Shown: positions 1 to 6,926 of the stretch, in pieces
How the letters are laid out: each line of letters begins with the position of its first letter
Position numbering within the stretch: the first letter of the stretch is position 1
From: Niabella ginsenosidivorans
GTDB taxonomy: Bacteria > Bacteroidota > Bacteroidia > Chitinophagales > Chitinophagaceae
Direction of reading: 5' to 3'
NCBI RefSeq assembly: GCF_001654455.1
Contig: NZ_CP015772.1
Span: forward strand, 5,084,001 to 5,148,000
DNA: 64,000 nt
The notes under the pieces: generated by a model
Seen by the model: the letters and a program-made list of their open reading frames with translations, nothing else
What the model was told of the DNA's origin: nothing
The model's database searches: none
Made by a program: the position numbers and the translations under genes

Positions 1-1
1 T

Positions 2-886
2 TCTTATAAGGACGGTTTAAAACTGATTGAAGAGGGGGCCGCAGATCTGGTATTGGAAATTCCCCCGGGCTTTGAGCGTAACCTGGTGCGTGAAGGCAGT
101 CAGAAGGTCAACCTTTCGGTTGATGCCATCAATGGTACCAAAGCCTCTATTGGCGGAGCTTACCTGGTTGCAGTGCTGTCGGATTTCAACAGCGGCCTTG
201 ATGTAAATATAAAAGCAGCCAATAGCACGGTGATGATGCCTTCTGCTAAAATTACAATTGCGAGCACTAACTGGTATAATCCACGGGCCGAATACAAGTA
301 CTATATGGTACCGGGCATTTTGGTTTTATTGCTTACGCTGATCGGCGGCTTTATTACAGCGCTCAATATTGTGCGGGAAAAAGAGATAGGCACTATTGAA
401 CAGATCAATGTAACGCCAATCAAAAAATGGCAGTTCATTTTGGGCAAGCTCATTCCGTTCTGGATAGTGGGAATGATTGTTTTTACCATCGGGCTGATGG
501 TGATGTATGTTGTCTATGGTATTTTTACTGCAGGAAGTCTATTGGTCCTGTATCTTTTTGCCGGGGTCTACCTGGTGGCTTTATTGGGTTTGGGGTTACT
601 GATTTCCACGTTTGCAGATACACAATTACAGGCCATGTTCATTGCATTTTTCTTTATGATGGTTTTTATGCTGATGAGCGGGTTCTTTACCAGCACTGAT
701 AGTATGCCTGACTGGGCAAAGACCATTTCAGATCTTACGCCGGTAACGCACTTTATTAAAGTGGTGCGCCTTATTGTTTTGAAAGGGAGCGGATTGCCTG
801 AAATAAAAAATGAGTTGGGCTGTTTAGCCGTTTTTGCGGTTGTACTGAACGGGCTGGCAATTTTTAATTACCGGAAAACAAGTTAG
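2..886 (+). CDS. ABC-2 type transporter permease, 5'-truncated by window edge
   Basis: C-terminal part of an ABC-2 family permease (YhhJ/YbhR/DrrB-like), the inner-membrane channel of an exporter whose ATPase should lie upstream of the window. The frame is already open at base 2, so the true start is outside; the TTG at 53 is an internal codon. About 294 residues are visible: a periplasmic segment of about 95 residues, then five hydrophobic segments (the first around YYMVPGILVLLLTLIGGF, the last near the C-terminus). The cytoplasmic signature REKEIGTIEQI between the first two visible helices and the MSGFFTSTDSMPDWA stretch are typical of the family. The substrate cannot be told from the sequence. 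No operon partner follows downstream. Confidence 0.85.
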   Translation, partial: SYKDGLKLIEEGAADLVLEIPPGFERNLVREGSQKVNLSVDAINGTKASIGGAYLVAVLSDFNSGLDVNIKAANSTVMMPSAKITIASTNWYNPRAEYKYYMVPGILVLLLTLIGGFITALNIVREKEIGTIEQINVTPIKKWQFILGKLIPFWIVGMIVFTIGLMVMYVVYGIFTAGSLLVLYLFAGVYLVALLGLGLLISTFADTQLQAMFIAFFFMMVFMLMSGFFTSTDSMPDWAKTISDLTPVTHFIKVVRLIVLKGSGLPEIKNELGCLAVFAVVLNGLAIFNYRKTS

Positions 887-1062
887 ATAATACTGCTGCC
901 TCAGCTTACAAACCTGTATAATATGCACTGTGCCAATACGGTTGAGCCTGACGTTGGTCGACCTTACATGTTGTATGTACGGATTACCCTTCTTTTGTCG
1001 ACAGGCTTTTGTGTTCCCCATTGTTTAAGATAGTTTAGCCCCGGGCATGACCATAAAGACAG

Positions 1063-1095
1063 ACGCTTTTCACATCCGAAAACGATGAAAAGCGT
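1063..1095. other. Perfect 10-bp inverted repeat upstream of cupin gene
   Basis: ACGCTTTTCA and TGAAAAGCGT form perfect arms around a 13-nt loop, ending 28 bases before the cupin start codon. There is no T-run after it, so it is less likely a terminator for the permease gene than an operator or a leader hairpin of the cupin gene. Function is inferred only. Confidence 0.4.
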
Positions 1096-1123
1096 TATCC
1101 GGAAAGTTTAAATTACAACATAT

Positions 1124-1684
1124 ATGGAAAAAACAATTATAAACCCGGTCATTAAAGACCAGGTAACATTTACGCAAACAGCCAGGGCAACAAATGGAAG
1201 AATTACCACATTACAGGTTACATTAATGCCGGGCGGTGGCACTCCGCTTCATTATCACAAAAACTTTTCAGAAACATTTATAGTAGTAACCGGTGAGCTG
1301 ACAATTACTTTAAAAAACAAGGCGCTGCCTCTTTATGCAGGCCAGAAACTTACAGTTGAACCGGGACAATTGCACCGGTTTTCCAATACATCTTCCGGTC
1401 CGGTTGTTTTTACTACGGTCATCCTCCCGGGCTCTGAAGGATTTGAAAATGCTTTACGGATATTATACGGATTGGCAGGCGACCAGAAAACCGACAGGAA
1501 GGGAATTCCTAAAAGCCTGCTGGCATTGGCGGTTGTTTCAAAAATAAGCGATATGCGACCCGCCGGCACCGGAGCGCTGATGATCCCGTTTTTTGGATTG
1601 CTAAACTTTATTGCCGGAATCTCCGGATTCCATAAAAAACTGGTGAACCGGTATTGCAAAATGCCTGAAGTGCAAAAATGCTAA
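1124..1684 (+). CDS. Cupin domain-containing protein
   Basis: A 186-residue protein with a single cupin-2 barrel in the N-terminal two thirds. The metal-site pattern is visible: PLHYHKNFSETFIVVTGEL gives motif 1 (H-x-H-x5-E with G) and PGQLHRFSN gives motif 2 with its His. The C-terminal 70 residues form a mostly hydrophobic extension (MIPFFGLLNFIAGISGFH), unusual for a small soluble cupin, which suggests membrane association or a hydrophobic tail. It has its own upstream region and ends at a strong bidirectional terminator facing a convergent operon. The ATG at 1124 opens the protein with no better start downstream. The substrate is unknown; cupins of this type bind metals and small molecules or sugars. 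Confidence 0.75.
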   Translation: MEKTIINPVIKDQVTFTQTARATNGRITTLQVTLMPGGGTPLHYHKNFSETFIVVTGELTITLKNKALPLYAGQKLTVEPGQLHRFSNTSSGPVVFTTVILPGSEGFENALRILYGLAGDQKTDRKGIPKSLLALAVVSKISDMRPAGTGALMIPFFGLLNFIAGISGFHKKLVNRYCKMPEVQKC

Positions 1685-1708
1685 AGCGGCTCACGTTGGC
1701 CCCATAAA

Positions 1709-1736
1709 AACAACCCCGGGTTAACCCGGGGTTGTT
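1709..1736. terminator. Bidirectional terminator, perfect 28-bp palindrome
   Basis: AACAACCCCGGG and CCCGGGGTTGTT are perfect 12-bp arms with TTAA between them, so the whole unit is one palindrome. It is flanked by A-rich sequence on the left and by TAAAAGATAA on the right. It sits between the convergent cupin (ends 1684) and YceI (ends 1758) genes and can serve both. Confidence 0.8.
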
Positions 1737-1757
1737 AAAAGATAATAATGAAAGTGC

Positions 1758-2366
1758 TTATGAAGCGGAAGGTTTGAAATAAAGCTTCAGGGTGATGTCC
1801 ACATCCGGCAGGATATACAGGTCAGCTTCGGGGTCGTTAAAGCTGCTCATGCCCCATTGCAGCCGGTTCAGCTTAAAGCTGCCTTCCACGGTGATTTTAT
1901 TTTTTTCCGTTTTTATTACCGCCGGTATCTGGATGCTGTGCGTTTGCCCGATCATTGTAAAATCGCCGGTGATCATCGTATTGGCAGAGGAAGCCGGGTT
2001 ATTGTAGGGCGCTGCCTTTGTAATATGGAAACGGGCTTCCGGATGCACTGCCATATTGAAAAAGTCCGGGCTTTTCAGGTGGTTCAGCAGTTGTTCCCGT
2101 TCTGCTGTATTGGTAAGATCGAAATTGCTGATGCTGGCAACCGGGATGGAGAAATCACCGCCGGTTATTTTACCCTTCCCGTCTGTTTGCAGGTTGCCGG
2201 ATACTTTAAAAGCGCCTCTGTGAAAATGAGTGGGCGCACTGCCTTTCCATTCTACGGCGGAGCTGTCTTCATCTGCATTAAAATCAGTTAGGGATATGGT
2301 TCCTTTGTTGGAGCATGCGGTCAGCACAGATAGCGCCATAAATGCACAATAGATTTTTTGTTTCAT
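1758..2366 (-). CDS. YceI-like family lipoprotein
   Basis: A 202-residue lipoprotein: a hydrophobic N-terminus ends in the lipobox LTAC (Cys 18). The rest matches the YceI/LpqF lipocalin-like fold: VEWKG near the start, HLKSPDFFNMAVHPEARFHI in the middle, GDFTMIGQTHSIQIPAVI, and the closing DVDITLKLYF strand. YceI proteins bind long-chain isoprenoids or lipids in the periplasm; here it is anchored, probably in the outer membrane. It is the last gene of a three-gene minus-strand operon (gap of 21 bases to the cupin gene at 2388-2846, itself 9 bases from the frameshifted gene before it). Its precise ligand is unknown. Confidence 0.85.
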   Translation of the reverse strand: MKQKIYCAFMALSVLTACSNKGTISLTDFNADEDSSAVEWKGSAPTHFHRGAFKVSGNLQTDGKGKITGGDFSIPVASISNFDLTNTAEREQLLNHLKSPDFFNMAVHPEARFHITKAAPYNNPASSANTMITGDFTMIGQTHSIQIPAVIKTEKNKITVEGSFKLNRLQWGMSSFNDPEADLYILPDVDITLKLYFKPSAS

Positions 2367-2387
2367 TTTTGTTTGTCTGTTATGGAG

Positions 2388-2846
2388 TTATAAAAATTTT
2401 ACATGGTATATATTGGTGATCACGTCCTGCATTGCTTTCCGTTTTTCTGCTGGAAGCATAGCAGGCGTTGCCACTGTAGCAGGTGGTTCCGGAAGTGGTT
2501 CGCTGAATTCAATAAAATAATTCCAGAGCACTCCGGGCGTGATCAGGTTCATGAGCGTTGCTTTTTCTGTAAGTATTTTAAAGAAATGCGGAATGTTCCG
2601 GGGTGCAAACAGGGCGTCTCCCCGTTTCAGTATCGTTGCCTTATCAGCAACAGTTACGCTTATTTCACCGTCCAGTACATAAAAGGCTTCATCTTCCTGT
2701 GTATGGATATGCGGTGGTGGTTCAGACCCTTTGGGCAGGGTCAGTTCCAGCAATGCCAGGGCGTTGCCGGTTTGTTCCGGTGCAATCAACGTCTGAAAAT
2801 AGCCACCCTGGTAACTCCTGTACCGGGTTGTTGTTAATGGGTTCAT
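2388..2846 (-). CDS. Cupin domain protein, quercetin-dioxygenase-like
   Basis: A 152-residue single-domain cupin. Motif 1 is seen in PPHIHTQEDEAFYVLDGEI (two His, Glu and Gly at the expected spacing) and motif 2 in PRNIPHFFKIL (His). These residues would hold a divalent metal. There is no signal peptide, so the protein is cytoplasmic. It lies in the middle of the minus-strand operon with the YceI lipoprotein, an arrangement often seen for small cupins of unknown substrate in this phylum. The C-terminal part (WNYFIEFSEPLPEP) also fits this cupin group. Enzyme activity is not predictable. Confidence 0.8.
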   Translation of the reverse strand: MNPLTTTRYRSYQGGYFQTLIAPEQTGNALALLELTLPKGSEPPPHIHTQEDEAFYVLDGEISVTVADKATILKRGDALFAPRNIPHFFKILTEKATLMNLITPGVLWNYFIEFSEPLPEPPATVATPAMLPAEKRKAMQDVITNIYHVKFL

Positions 2847-2855
2847 TTGCGGTAT

Positions 2856-3217
2856 TTATTTAATTTTTACAAAGCACGGTTCGGTGATGGTTTTAAAGGA
2901 AGAAATCTGGCAGGTTTTAATGCGCGGCAGCGCCGCAATACTGGCTGCGTCGCCTGCATGAACGGTATTGCCAGGATATTTAATCTTTTTACTATAGCTG
3001 GCTTTTGGGTTTTTAACCGGTAACCGGTCATTGCAATTTCAGGGAACTGTTTATCCTCTTTAGTATACAAGCGGATGACAGTATAGGGATTAGAACGCGG
3101 ACCGGTTTCGGTTACCCGGTAGTTATTATGGTTTTCCGGTGCAACAGGCGTGGCGCTTAAGCCGGCTGTGAACAATAAAAGGGCGCAGGCGATAATGATC
3201 ATTCTTTTCATATGCAT
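2856..3217 (-). pseudogene. Small secreted protein gene with a one-base frameshift
   Basis: The intact frame from 3217 to 2867 reads a signal peptide (MKRMIIIACALLLFTAGLSA) and a plausible middle (PYTVIRLYTKEDKQFPEIAM), but its last 40 residues are rich in Arg, Pro and Leu and unlike a folded protein. One extra A in the A5 run near 3013 would move translation into a frame that reads KNPKASYSKKIKYPG, then HAGDAASIAALPRIKTCQIS and stops at 2856, 9 bases before the cupin start. That frame looks far more protein-like. So the gene probably carries a one-base deletion, or the assembly does. First gene of the cupin-YceI operon; function unknown. The start may be the second ATG (3211). Confidence 0.6.
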
Positions 3218-3580
3218 ATTTTTTGTTTTAAGAAGTGCATTTCATTTTTGCCGGGAAAATGCAAGATTGAAGCTATTTCGGTATCCCGGCAAATAACAGC
3301 GATGTACGTCCGCTTTCATCGTTATAAGACCGATTTTAATGACGAATGTTGTTGCCGAAAAAACATCCCCGGGGTGGGCCGGGAAAAAATGATTCTGATC
3401 CGGTTCCTTTTTTAAGCAATGCCTGTTCCCTGGTTTTTTAACGCGGTCACCATCGTGCCGTTCTTCGCCTGTTATGGCGTTAACCGGGCTTTCTGTCGTT
3501 GTAAACCTTTCCCTGTCGATAGCATTTGCAGGAGCCTTCTGTGATGTTTAGCATTGCATTTTTTAACTTAAAAAGACAAA
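3218..3580. other. Divergent intergenic region
   Basis: 363 bases between the minus-strand operon and the DUF285 gene, so it should carry promoters for both directions. No convincing TAnnTTTG box or structured RNA stands out; a near match (TAGCATTTG) lies about 60 bases before the DUF285 start. Short open frames here have no coding character. Confidence 0.5.
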
Positions 3581-5212
3581 ATGAAACCGTTAAAAGAATG
3601 TTTTACAAACATCCCGATTTTATTATTACTGCTTGTTTTAAGCGTTACAGGCAAAGCCGAATCTCCTTTTATAACCCGCTGGAACCTTACTGCACCTGCT
3701 TTCGTATATCCCGGTATCGGGCAGCAATATACCATTGAGTGGGAGCTGGTAAATGACCCGCAGGTAAAGGGCGTTATTGAAGATGCCGGTTCGCAGCAGG
3801 AAATTCCAATCCCCGCAAATGGCGAATACCGCATCAAAGCGTATAACGGGAATGGCGTGTTATCGGGTTTTTTAATAGCCAGTAATAACTATACCCGGTT
3901 ACTGGCTATTGAGCAATGGGGTACGATACAATGGACGAAGCTGGATCGTGCCTTCACTACCTCCATTAATATGGATGTAACCGCTACAGATGTTCCTGAT
4001 CTTTCACAGGTTACCAGCCTTTCCGGCATATTTATGAATTGCCCTAAACTGGTAGGGAACGCCTCCTTTGCGCGATGGAATACAGCATCGGTAAGGGATA
4101 TGTCATGGATGTTTTCCGGTGCGGTTCTTTTTGACCAGGATATCAGCAGCTGGAATACGGAAAATGTTACTACCATGAGGGGGATGTTCCAGGATGCAAA
4201 ATCATTTAATCAACCCATTGGCGCCTGGAAAACGCAGAACGTAAATTCAATGGAAAATATGTTTTACAACGCAGAGCAGTTTAATAAGCCAATTGGTGAT
4301 TGGAATACAGGAAGAGTGGTGTACATGAGCGCCATGTTTTGCAACGCTTTTTCATTTAACCAACCCATTGGTAGCTGGAATGTGGAAAGTGTCAGAACAA
4401 TTGACAATATATTTTTAAATGCAAAAAAGTTTAACCAGAACATTAATGCCTGGCATACCATCAGCCTGCAAACAATGGCAAGCGCCTTCAAAGGCGACTC
4501 TGCATTTAATCAGCCCATAGGAAACTGGGTGCTTCAAAACCTGTACGATAAGCGCATTCTGAGCGTCTTTAACGGCACATCTATGGATTGTGAGAATTAT
4601 GCGGCCACACTTGCCGGTTGGGCAGATAATCCATTAACCCCGGATGGGATAACCCTTGATGCATCAGGATTAAGTTATAATGCGGCGGCCATTCCCATCC
4701 GGGAAAAACTGGTCAGCGAAAAGGGCTGGACGATCAATAACGACCAGTATACCGAGGTATGCGGTGTGCTGCCGGTAACTTTTGGCCCTGTTACTGCCGT
4801 CCAAACCAACAACAGCATAATCGTTTCCTGGAAAACGTTTAGCGAGGCAGGCTGTGACCGGTTTATTATCCAGGCTTCTGTGGATGGCAAGAAATTTACC
4901 GATATGGGTACGGTAAAATCCAAAAGCAGGGATGGGAACAGCAGCGAAACGCTTTCATACGATTATGAGCTGCCGCTTTTGCCCATGACAGCCGCATTTA
5001 ATATCGCCCTGCTGACGGGTTGCTTCTTTGTGCGCAAAAGAAGGCTATTGCTGGTTTTCTGTTCGCTCATAGCGCTTATATGGCTAAGCTGTGCGCGGAA
5101 CAAAACAGAAATAGCGGCAAATTCAAAGCAGCACAAATTTATACGCATTGCGCAGATAGATAAAGATCGTTCTTACAGGTATTCTAAAGTTGTGAAGGTA
5201 ACAGAGAAATAA
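3581..5212 (+). CDS. DUF285/BspA-type repeat surface protein with Fn3-like tail
   Basis: A 543-residue exported protein. Residues 1-27 are a signal peptide (ILLLLLVLSVTGKA). Residues about 130-340 hold at least six DUF285 repeats of about 25 residues, with the recurrent pattern M-x-x-M-F-x-x-A-x-x-F-N-Q-P-I-G-x-W-N; these are BspA-like leucine-rich-type repeats known from surface proteins. Residues about 396-460 resemble the Fn3-like module common before sorting tails in Bacteroidota (LPVTFGPVTAV, SEAGCDRFIIQ). Unusually, two hydrophobic helices (about 466-483 and 488-503, separated by RKRR) interrupt this module before its last strand, FIRIAQIDKDRSYRYSKVVK. Its role may be surface display or adhesion; this is inferred. 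ATG at 3581 is the natural start. Confidence 0.8.
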   Translation: MKPLKECFTNIPILLLLLVLSVTGKAESPFITRWNLTAPAFVYPGIGQQYTIEWELVNDPQVKGVIEDAGSQQEIPIPANGEYRIKAYNGNGVLSGFLIASNNYTRLLAIEQWGTIQWTKLDRAFTTSINMDVTATDVPDLSQVTSLSGIFMNCPKLVGNASFARWNTASVRDMSWMFSGAVLFDQDISSWNTENVTTMRGMFQDAKSFNQPIGAWKTQNVNSMENMFYNAEQFNKPIGDWNTGRVVYMSAMFCNAFSFNQPIGSWNVESVRTIDNIFLNAKKFNQNINAWHTISLQTMASAFKGDSAFNQPIGNWVLQNLYDKRILSVFNGTSMDCENYAATLAGWADNPLTPDGITLDASGLSYNAAAIPIREKLVSEKGWTINNDQYTEVCGVLPVTFGPVTAVQTNNSIIVSWKTFSEAGCDRFIIQASVDGKKFTDMGTVKSKSRDGNSSETLSYDYELPLLPMTAAFNIALLTGCFFVRKRRLLLVFCSLIALIWLSCARNKTEIAANSKQHKFIRIAQIDKDRSYRYSKVVKVTEK

Positions 5213-5677
5213 TTGCCTGGCATTGCGATACAGCGTATGCGGGGCGGACAGGCTTCGCATGCGCTATTTAATACCGGTTAGACTTTTAAATAGCACCAGG
5301 TGAAGGTATATCAGGTTCACCATGACATTTGCTTTTGGTAAAGTCCCGGCTTATTTGTCATTTCATAGAGCATAAATGCAACGCTTTTATAAGCAAGTGT
5401 TGTAAATAATTGAAAATGAGCGTAATATGAATGTCATTTCGTAAGCGAAGCGGAGGGGAGAACCATTTCACCGAAGCGCCATTCAGGGTGACGCTAAAAA
5501 AGTTGATCATTTTAAAGAACTTAATTTCTCTATTATTTGTGCCTCTGGGTAACAGTGTTCTTTTAATGTCGGAACAGTATAATATAGAAGTATGCTCCAG
5601 TTTCTGCAAGCAAGTATTGCCATTCTACCCTGGGGGGCAGGTTATACTGCAAAAATTAATACAATAAGGACGACGGC
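5213..5677. other. Intergenic region with hairpins and one dispersed repeat
   Basis: Holds an imperfect stem (GCGTATGCG/CGCATGCGC) and a second stem GCTATTTA/TAAATAGC soon after the DUF285 stop; neither has a clear T-run. A copy of the dispersed GTCAT...GTGAC element follows (5432-5493). No credible gene is seen. Confidence 0.5.
5432..5493. repeat. Dispersed intergenic repeat, GTCAT-type
   Basis: Starts with GTCATTTCG and ends with CATTCAGGGTGACG, with GAAGCGGAGG inside. It resembles the copies at 32929-33020, 34733-34826 and 55985-56480, which share the GTCATCCCG...GAATGACG ends. Confidence 0.45.
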
Positions 5678-5971
5678 CTAAATTGAGGAGAGGCCGGAAT
5701 GATGAAGATAAAGAAACGGATCTGCAATAAAGACTTCGGTAAGCCGGTATAAAATAGCTATCAGCAGTACAAGGAGAAATGTTTCCATGTATTTTCCCCT
5801 GAAATAATAACGGGCAATGCCCAGTAGCACATATGAACCGGCAGCTGGATCAGGATCACCCGTACTCCTACAATTATAGCTCCCGTATGCCGTACTGTAA
5901 ATAAATACGAGTAAACTAAAGGCGATCAGCCAATAAAACAACTGTTTTAGTATCGGGTATTTTGCTGTCAA
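5678..5971 (-). CDS. Small membrane protein, possibly a gene remnant
   Basis: A 97-codon frame with two clear hydrophobic segments (LFYWLIAFSLLVFIYSTAYG and ETFLLVLLIAILY) and a natural amino-acid mix. It has only a TTG start, with a stop codon just before it, so it may be the surviving part of a longer gene. It lies in a stretch of decaying genes next to tRNA-Phe. I do not recognise the family. Confidence 0.35.
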   Translation of the reverse strand: MTAKYPILKQLFYWLIAFSLLVFIYSTAYGSYNCRSTGDPDPAAGSYVLLGIARYYFRGKYMETFLLVLLIAILYRLTEVFIADPFLYLHHSGLSSI

Positions 5972-6132
5972 TCAGCTCGTTTTTAGTAATTTAAGGATAC
6001 GCCTGAAGACCGGAATTCGGGTTATTGGTAGATAAATGAATTGTTTTTTGTTGATGAACAGCAGGGTAAAACGCTTTTGGGCCTGTCTTTATTTTTTGAA
6101 TTTAACAATTAAGGGCGCCCTGTATGAAAGGC

Positions 6133-6264
6133 CTACCGGTATGCTCGGGTTTCAGGCAGCAGCACAGTATCCAGCATTTTTAGGGTTGCCCGTTGAAGGA
6201 AGTTCCTGTCTGTAAGATGAATTTTCATATAATCGCCCGGCGCCTCGATATATAGTATTGTACT
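6133..6264 (-). pseudogene. LytTR DNA-binding domain remnant
   Basis: Read on the minus strand up to the TAG at 6133-6135, the frame gives ILYIEAPGDYMKIHLTDR followed by FLQRATLKMLDTVLLPETRA. This is the core of a LytTR DNA-binding domain (the usual form is ILYIEA-GDYVKIH-T). Only about 43 codons remain: the response-regulator half is missing, and the left part is fused to a partial copy of the neighbouring GIY-YIG gene. Evidently a truncated remnant created by rearrangement. Confidence 0.6.
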
Positions 6265-6415
6265 GTATTAATCTTTGCTCAGGGCAAACCGATTTATCAC
6301 AGTCAGGGCTGTATATAACAAACACGAAGTGCATAAATATAAAAACCCGGAACATTTGTTGCTGCTCCGGGTCTTTGTGGTGTGGGCCGGCCCCGAAACT
6401 TCGGGGGAACCGGCG
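6257..6415. repeat. Partial tandem copy of tRNA-Phe 3' end and GIY-YIG 5' end
   Basis: This stretch repeats 6634-6795 about 390 bases away in the same orientation: the start of the GIY-YIG gene (HFVFVIYS, then CPEQRLIQYNT with about seven codons lost), the whole tRNA terminator, and the last bases of tRNA-Phe (GGTGTGGGCCGG at 6379). In the tRNA part the short T-loop segment GATCG is replaced by a palindrome (CCCCGAA-AC-TTCGGGG), after which AACCGGCG resumes. The copy ends exactly where the complete GIY-YIG gene ends. Confidence 0.75.
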
Positions 6416-6417
6416 CA

Positions 6418-6726
6418 CTACCTGATTTTAATGGAAAACTTTTCTTCAACAATTTCTTTGAACCGAGATAAAAAGTCCTCGTGAGAAACGAGCTTTTGTA
6501 AAAAAATCTTTGATTTCATTGATTTTATAAATTGTTCAACCTTTATAGCTTCTATACGATTGTTCAATTCTAAAATGAGTTCGATACTCCAGTCTGAGGT
6601 AAAGGCAGTGCTTGCAGCGGCATAAAATCCGGTGTTGTGCTGGATCAATCTTTGCTCAGGGCATAAGGTTTCCCCGATATAAAATTTATCGTAAGCGGTG
6701 CTGTATATAATATACACAAAGTGCAT
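6418..6726 (-). CDS. GIY-YIG nuclease family protein
   Basis: A 102-residue protein of the small URI-type GIY-YIG group. The catalytic motif is seen as VYIIYS...KFYIGET, followed by HNTG and by SDWSIELILEL...IEAIKVEQFIK, which carries the expected Glu. I chose the ATG at 6726 (MHFVYIIYS); a longer frame reaching 6801 would run backwards through the tRNA terminator and the tRNA. The gene lies 44 bases downstream of tRNA-Phe and a broken second copy lies just beyond. Such proteins are common in Bacteroidota, often in several copies, and nick or cleave DNA; the cellular role is mostly unknown. Confidence 0.8.
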   Translation of the reverse strand: MHFVYIIYSTAYDKFYIGETLCPEQRLIQHNTGFYAAASTAFTSDWSIELILELNNRIEAIKVEQFIKSMKSKIFLQKLVSHEDFLSRFKEIVEEKFSIKIR

Positions 6727-6731
6727 AAATA

Positions 6732-6764
6732 TAAAAACCCGGAACATTTGTTGCTGCTCCGGGT
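6732..6764 (-). terminator. Rho-independent terminator of tRNA-Phe
   Basis: On the minus strand ACCCGGAGCA and TGTTCCGGGT pair (one G-U) around an 8-nt loop and are followed by five T. It starts 7 bases after the tRNA 3' end. The same hairpin is present in the partial copy near 6345-6373. Confidence 0.75.
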
Positions 6765-6770
6765 CTTTGT

Positions 6771-6842
6771 GGTGTGGGCCGGGATCGAACCGGCGACACA
6801 AGGATTTTCAGTCCTTTGCTCTACCGACTGAGCTACCGCACC
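6771..6842 (-). tRNA. tRNA-Phe (anticodon GAA)
   Basis: 72 nt folding as a standard cloverleaf: acceptor GGTGCGG/CCACACC, D-arm GCTC...GAGC, anticodon stem AAGGA/TCCTT with loop CTGAAAA (anticodon GAA), 5-nt variable region, T-arm GCCGG-TTCGATC-CCGGC. CCA is not encoded. Acceptor position 5-68 is C-A, a mismatch; the partial copy of the 3' end at 6379 carries the same A. Confidence 0.92.
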
Positions 6843-6926
6843 TTAACATCCGCCAAAGCGGGCTGCAAATATAGCGTATTTGTGAATATTTAAAGCAATT
6901 TACAGAAAAGATATTTTCAGTATCCC

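Noticed and set aside
3212-3415. 67-codon plus-strand frame
   Set aside because: Cys/Phe/Arg rich, starts inside the opposite gene, no signal or domain; intergenic.
6727-6801. N-terminal extension of the GIY-YIG gene
   Set aside because: It would be translated through the tRNA-Phe 3' end and its terminator; MHFVYIIYS at 6726 matches family starts.
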